Under the pieces are notes generated by a model, which worked only from the letters and a program-made list of their open reading frames with translations, was not told where the DNA came from and did not search any database. This document shows positions 61,769 to 64,000 of a DNA stretch of 64,000 nucleotides, in pieces. The stretch is from JAQIBY01 sp963676165 (GTDB taxonomy: Bacteria > Bacteroidota > Bacteroidia > Bacteroidales > ML635J-15). Each line of letters begins with the position of its first letter. Position 1 is the stretch's first letter. A program made the position numbers and the translations under genes. Location of the stretch: positions 3,162,001 to 3,226,000 of the forward strand of contig OY781043.1 in assembly GCA_963676165.1 (NCBI GenBank), written 5' to 3'.

Positions 61769-62639
61769 AGCAATTTCATTTGCACTTTTGTCTGTATTGT
61801 GCTGGTCCACTGTAGCACCAGCCTTCAAATTAGCCTTGAATGAAATTTCCGTACTGCAAGTGCTTACCATAGCAAGTGGAGTAGCAAGCATTATTTTAGG
61901 GGGTATTCTTGTCATCCAGAAGAAATTTTCTTTGCTAAAACAACTATCACGTAAAGACGTTTTATGGTCTGTGCTCTTTGCGTCTATCAATCCAATTGTT
62001 TATTATCTGGTTCTCTTTTCAGCTTACGATAGACTACCTGCTCAAATGGCACAACCATTGAATTACACTTGGCCAGTAATGCTTAGCTTGCTAGCCATTC
62101 CCTTTCTTAAGCAAAAACTCAGTTGGAAAGCCTTACTTGCTCTGCTTATAAGTTTCGGAGGAGTATTGGTTATTTCACTTCAGGATTTGGAAGGCACAGG
62201 ACTTAAAAGTGACACCACAGGAATAATTCTTGCCATTTTAAGTTCCATAGCTTGGGCTATTTATTGGTTACTTCAAGTAAAAAGCAAATTGGACAAAACG
62301 GTACAATTATTTCTCAATTTCACCTTGTCCTTTGGCATATTGATGATTATTTACTTCATTGTTGGCGAAGGCATTCCTACAGGAATTCAAGCATGGTTAT
62401 CAAGCATCTGGATTGGAGTATTTGAAATGGGAATTACTTTTTTCTTTTGGATGTCGGCATTGCATTTTGCTGAGCGCACAGACATTGTTAGTAACCTGGC
62501 CTTTTTATCTCCATTTGTTTCTTTATTTTTCATTAATTTAGTGCTTGATGAACCCATATCAGAATCGACACTGATAGGTTTAGCATTAATCATAGGAGAA
62601 ATTTTGCTGCAAAGACAAATTTCAAAACGCATAGCATGA
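61752..62639 (+). CDS. EamA/DMT-family transporter
   Basis: The start chosen is the ATG at 61752 (295 aa, MKSQTKAISFALLS). GTG (61722) and ATG (61734) upstream are in frame but lie deeper in the TPR gene and add a charged tail. About ten membrane spans form two EamA repeats, the second starting near LKSDTTGIILAILSSIAWAIYWLL. Such drug/metabolite transporters export amino acids or metabolites; the substrate is unknown. It overlaps ruvC by four bases. Confidence 0.85.
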   Translation: MKSQTKAISFALLSVLCWSTVAPAFKLALNEISVLQVLTIASGVASIILGGILVIQKKFSLLKQLSRKDVLWSVLFASINPIVYYLVLFSAYDRLPAQMAQPLNYTWPVMLSLLAIPFLKQKLSWKALLALLISFGGVLVISLQDLEGTGLKSDTTGIILAILSSIAWAIYWLLQVKSKLDKTVQLFLNFTLSFGILMIIYFIVGEGIPTGIQAWLSSIWIGVFEMGITFFFWMSALHFAERTDIVSNLAFLSPFVSLFFINLVLDEPISESTLIGLALIIGEILLQRQISKRIA

Positions 62640-63199
62640 CAAAGGTTGGGAAAGAAAATATCATAATGGGCATGGACCCAGGCACAAATATCATGGGATA
62701 TTCTGTCATTCAATGCTCAGGGAAACAAGTTAAATTGATATCGCTTGGCATCATTGACCTAACCGGTTATGCTGACCACTATTTAAAAATAAAGCATATT
62801 TTCGAACGCACTCAAAGCTTAATTGACCAATACCACCCAGATGAACTTGCTATTGAGTCTCCTTTTTACGGAAAGAATGTGCAATCTATGCTAAAACTTG
62901 GTCGAGCACAAGGCGCAGCAATCTCAGCAGCACTTTCCCGTTCTATGCCAATCCACGAGTATGCACCGAAAAAAATTAAAATGGCGATAACCGGAAATGG
63001 AAATGCAGAAAAAGAGCAGGTAGCAGCCATGCTTCAACGCGTATTAAAATATGAGGAGCAGCCCAAATATTTAGATGCAACGGATGCACTTGGAGCAGCA
63101 ATGTGTCATTTTTATCAGCTTCAAAACCCATTGACCTCAGCGAAATCATCCTCTTGGAAAGATTACATCAAGAAAAATCCGGGCAAAGTAAAATTCTAA
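62636..63199 (+). CDS. ruvC: Holliday-junction resolvase RuvC
   Basis: 187 aa endonuclease acting with RuvAB in recombination repair. All four acidic catalytic residues are present: Asp14 (GMDPGTNIMGYSV), Glu74 (LAIESPFYG), and Asp147 and Asp150 (LDATDALGAAMCH). The start overlaps the EamA stop (ATGA). ruvA and ruvB are not in the window. Confidence 0.96.
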   Translation: MTKVGKENIIMGMDPGTNIMGYSVIQCSGKQVKLISLGIIDLTGYADHYLKIKHIFERTQSLIDQYHPDELAIESPFYGKNVQSMLKLGRAQGAAISAALSRSMPIHEYAPKKIKMAITGNGNAEKEQVAAMLQRVLKYEEQPKYLDATDALGAAMCHFYQLQNPLTSAKSSSWKDYIKKNPGKVKF

Positions 63200-63320
63200 T
63201 CAAGGATTGAAACTAGTACATTTGAACAGGAAAAATCTTTTTAAGCTGCCTGCCAACTGGTTTACTTCCAAGAAGGCAGGCTGGATTTGGATTTCTTAGA
63301 TTGAACTCACGTCAAATAAG

Positions 63321-63346
63321 AACAGCCCACCATTTGGCGGGCTGTT
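63321..63346. terminator. Terminator between ruvC and the HIT gene
   Basis: 11-nt arms AACAGCCCACC (63321-63331) and GGCGGGCTGTT (63336-63346), with one A-C mismatch and a 4-nt loop, followed by T-rich sequence. A second weaker stem (GCCTGCC with GGCAGGC, about 18-nt loop) lies just upstream around 63243-63285. The two opposing genes end on either side. Confidence 0.75.
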
Positions 63347-63396
63347 TAATTATATTGATAAGACTCCCGTTCCCCAGAAGCCTTGGCATAGGCCAG

Positions 63397-63792
63397 CTAT
63401 TTGAAGCTAGCCGAGATCTTATTCGCTAAATCGATAAACTCATTTTCTGACATTTTTACACGTGGATTTGTAAAATGAACATCTTTTTCTGCATCCATTG
63501 GAATAAGATGCACGTGCGCATGAGGCACTTCCAGTCCAAGTACAACAACAGCAATGCGTTTGCATGTTACATTTTCTTCGATTGCCTTTGCAACACGCTT
63601 AGCAAATGCCATTAATCCATTGTATGTATCATCGTCAAGATCAAACAAATAATCCACTTCCTTTTTAGGAATTACAAGTGTGTGCCCCTTTTTCAATGGG
63701 TTAATATCAAAAAAAGCAAGAAAATTTTCATCTTCAGCCACCTTGTAAGCTGGAATATCACCATTGACGATTTTAGAAAATATTGAGTTCAT
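63397..63792 (-). CDS. HIT-family nucleotide-binding hydrolase
   Basis: 131 aa, HINT-type. The histidine triad HAHVH (91-95) follows GLEVP, with the opening SIFSKIVNGDIPAYKVAEDENFLAFFDI typical of the branch. It hydrolyses adenosine phosphoramidates or related nucleotides. Its ATG is two bases after the greA stop, so the two are co-transcribed. Confidence 0.94.
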   Translation of the reverse strand: MNSIFSKIVNGDIPAYKVAEDENFLAFFDINPLKKGHTLVIPKKEVDYLFDLDDDTYNGLMAFAKRVAKAIEENVTCKRIAVVVLGLEVPHAHVHLIPMDAEKDVHFTNPRVKMSENEFIDLANKISASFK

Positions 63793-63794
63793 AA

Positions 63795-64000
63795 TTACAT
63801 GCTGATTTCAAGAATTTCAAATTCCATTTTTCCGTTAGGCACATCAATTTCTACCACATCACCAACTTTCTTTCCTAATAGGCCTTTGGCAATTGGCGTT
63901 TCAATTGAAATTTTGCCTTCTTTCAAATTAGCTTCACTTTCTGCAACAATCTGATACTGCATTTTTGCATTATTTTTCTTGTTTTGAATTGTTACTTTAT
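63795..64000 (-). CDS. greA: Transcription elongation factor GreA (partial, N-terminus outside window)
   Basis: The last 67 or so codons are visible. The read-out VTIQNKKNNAKMQYQIVAESEANLKEGKISIETPIAKGLLGKKVGDVVEIDVPNG and the ending EILEISM match the GreA C-terminal FKBP-like domain. GreA rescues backtracked RNA polymerase by stimulating transcript cleavage. The start lies beyond 64000. Confidence 0.93.
   Translation of the reverse strand, partial: KVTIQNKKNNAKMQYQIVAESEANLKEGKISIETPIAKGLLGKKVGDVVEIDVPNGKMEFEILEISM

Overview
This is an AT-rich stretch of core chromosome from a member of the Bacteroidota, most likely a Bacteroidales/Marinilabiliales-type organism. Five signs support this: the order rpsU-xer-hpf-tRNAs-tuf-tRNA-Trp-secE-nusG-rplKAJL-rpoBC-DUF3467; promoters of the TTTG / TAnnTTTG type in front of many genes; type IX secretion (T9SS) proteins of the PorT and PorG kind; TonB receptors with a carboxypeptidase-regulatory-like domain; and a TamL-type lipoprotein. 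Two Na+-coupled transporters would suit a marine or saline habitat, but the species cannot be named from the sequence.

Layout. 1-6702 (minus): CBS protein, a small Omp85-family protein, nadK, two PorG-like outer-membrane proteins, uppS and the start of bamA. 6897-12429 (plus): pdxJ, an esterase, fumC, asnB and an exported unknown, ending at a bidirectional terminator. 12478-27173 (minus): the rpsU to rpoC translation/transcription superoperon with five tRNA genes. 27246-37745 (minus): a helix-hairpin-helix membrane protein with two Na+ symporters, fba, an exported EEP hydrolase with a beta-helix lipoprotein, and an ABC-F protein with trmD. 37949-47804 (plus): DUF349 protein, TonB receptor, pyrG, yidC, ABC-F. 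47807-49286: a complete IS256-family element with an 8-bp target duplication. 49321-57292: SpoU methyltransferase, TamL, a COG2509 oxidoreductase, PorT, and a second TonB receptor. 57380-63199 (plus): rplU, rpmA, serS, lipoprotein, TPR protein, EamA permease, ruvC. 63397-64000 (minus): HIT protein and the end of greA.

Two themes stand out. One is gene expression (RNA polymerase, ribosomal proteins, EF-Tu, tRNAs, hibernation factor, two ABC-F proteins, TrmD, SerS). The other is the cell envelope: three Omp85-family proteins (BamA, TamL and a single-POTRA protein), YidC, SecE, undecaprenyl-diphosphate synthesis and T9SS outer-membrane components. No CRISPR array, prophage, secondary-metabolite cluster or defence island was seen, and no stretch over 300 bases lacks a gene or the IS. 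The window is mostly ordinary. The most notable signals are promoters that abut start codons (probable leaderless mRNAs), the IS inserted over a stop codon with a large internal palindrome, hairpins inside the rpo/tuf operon, and the nadK-linked Omp85 protein.
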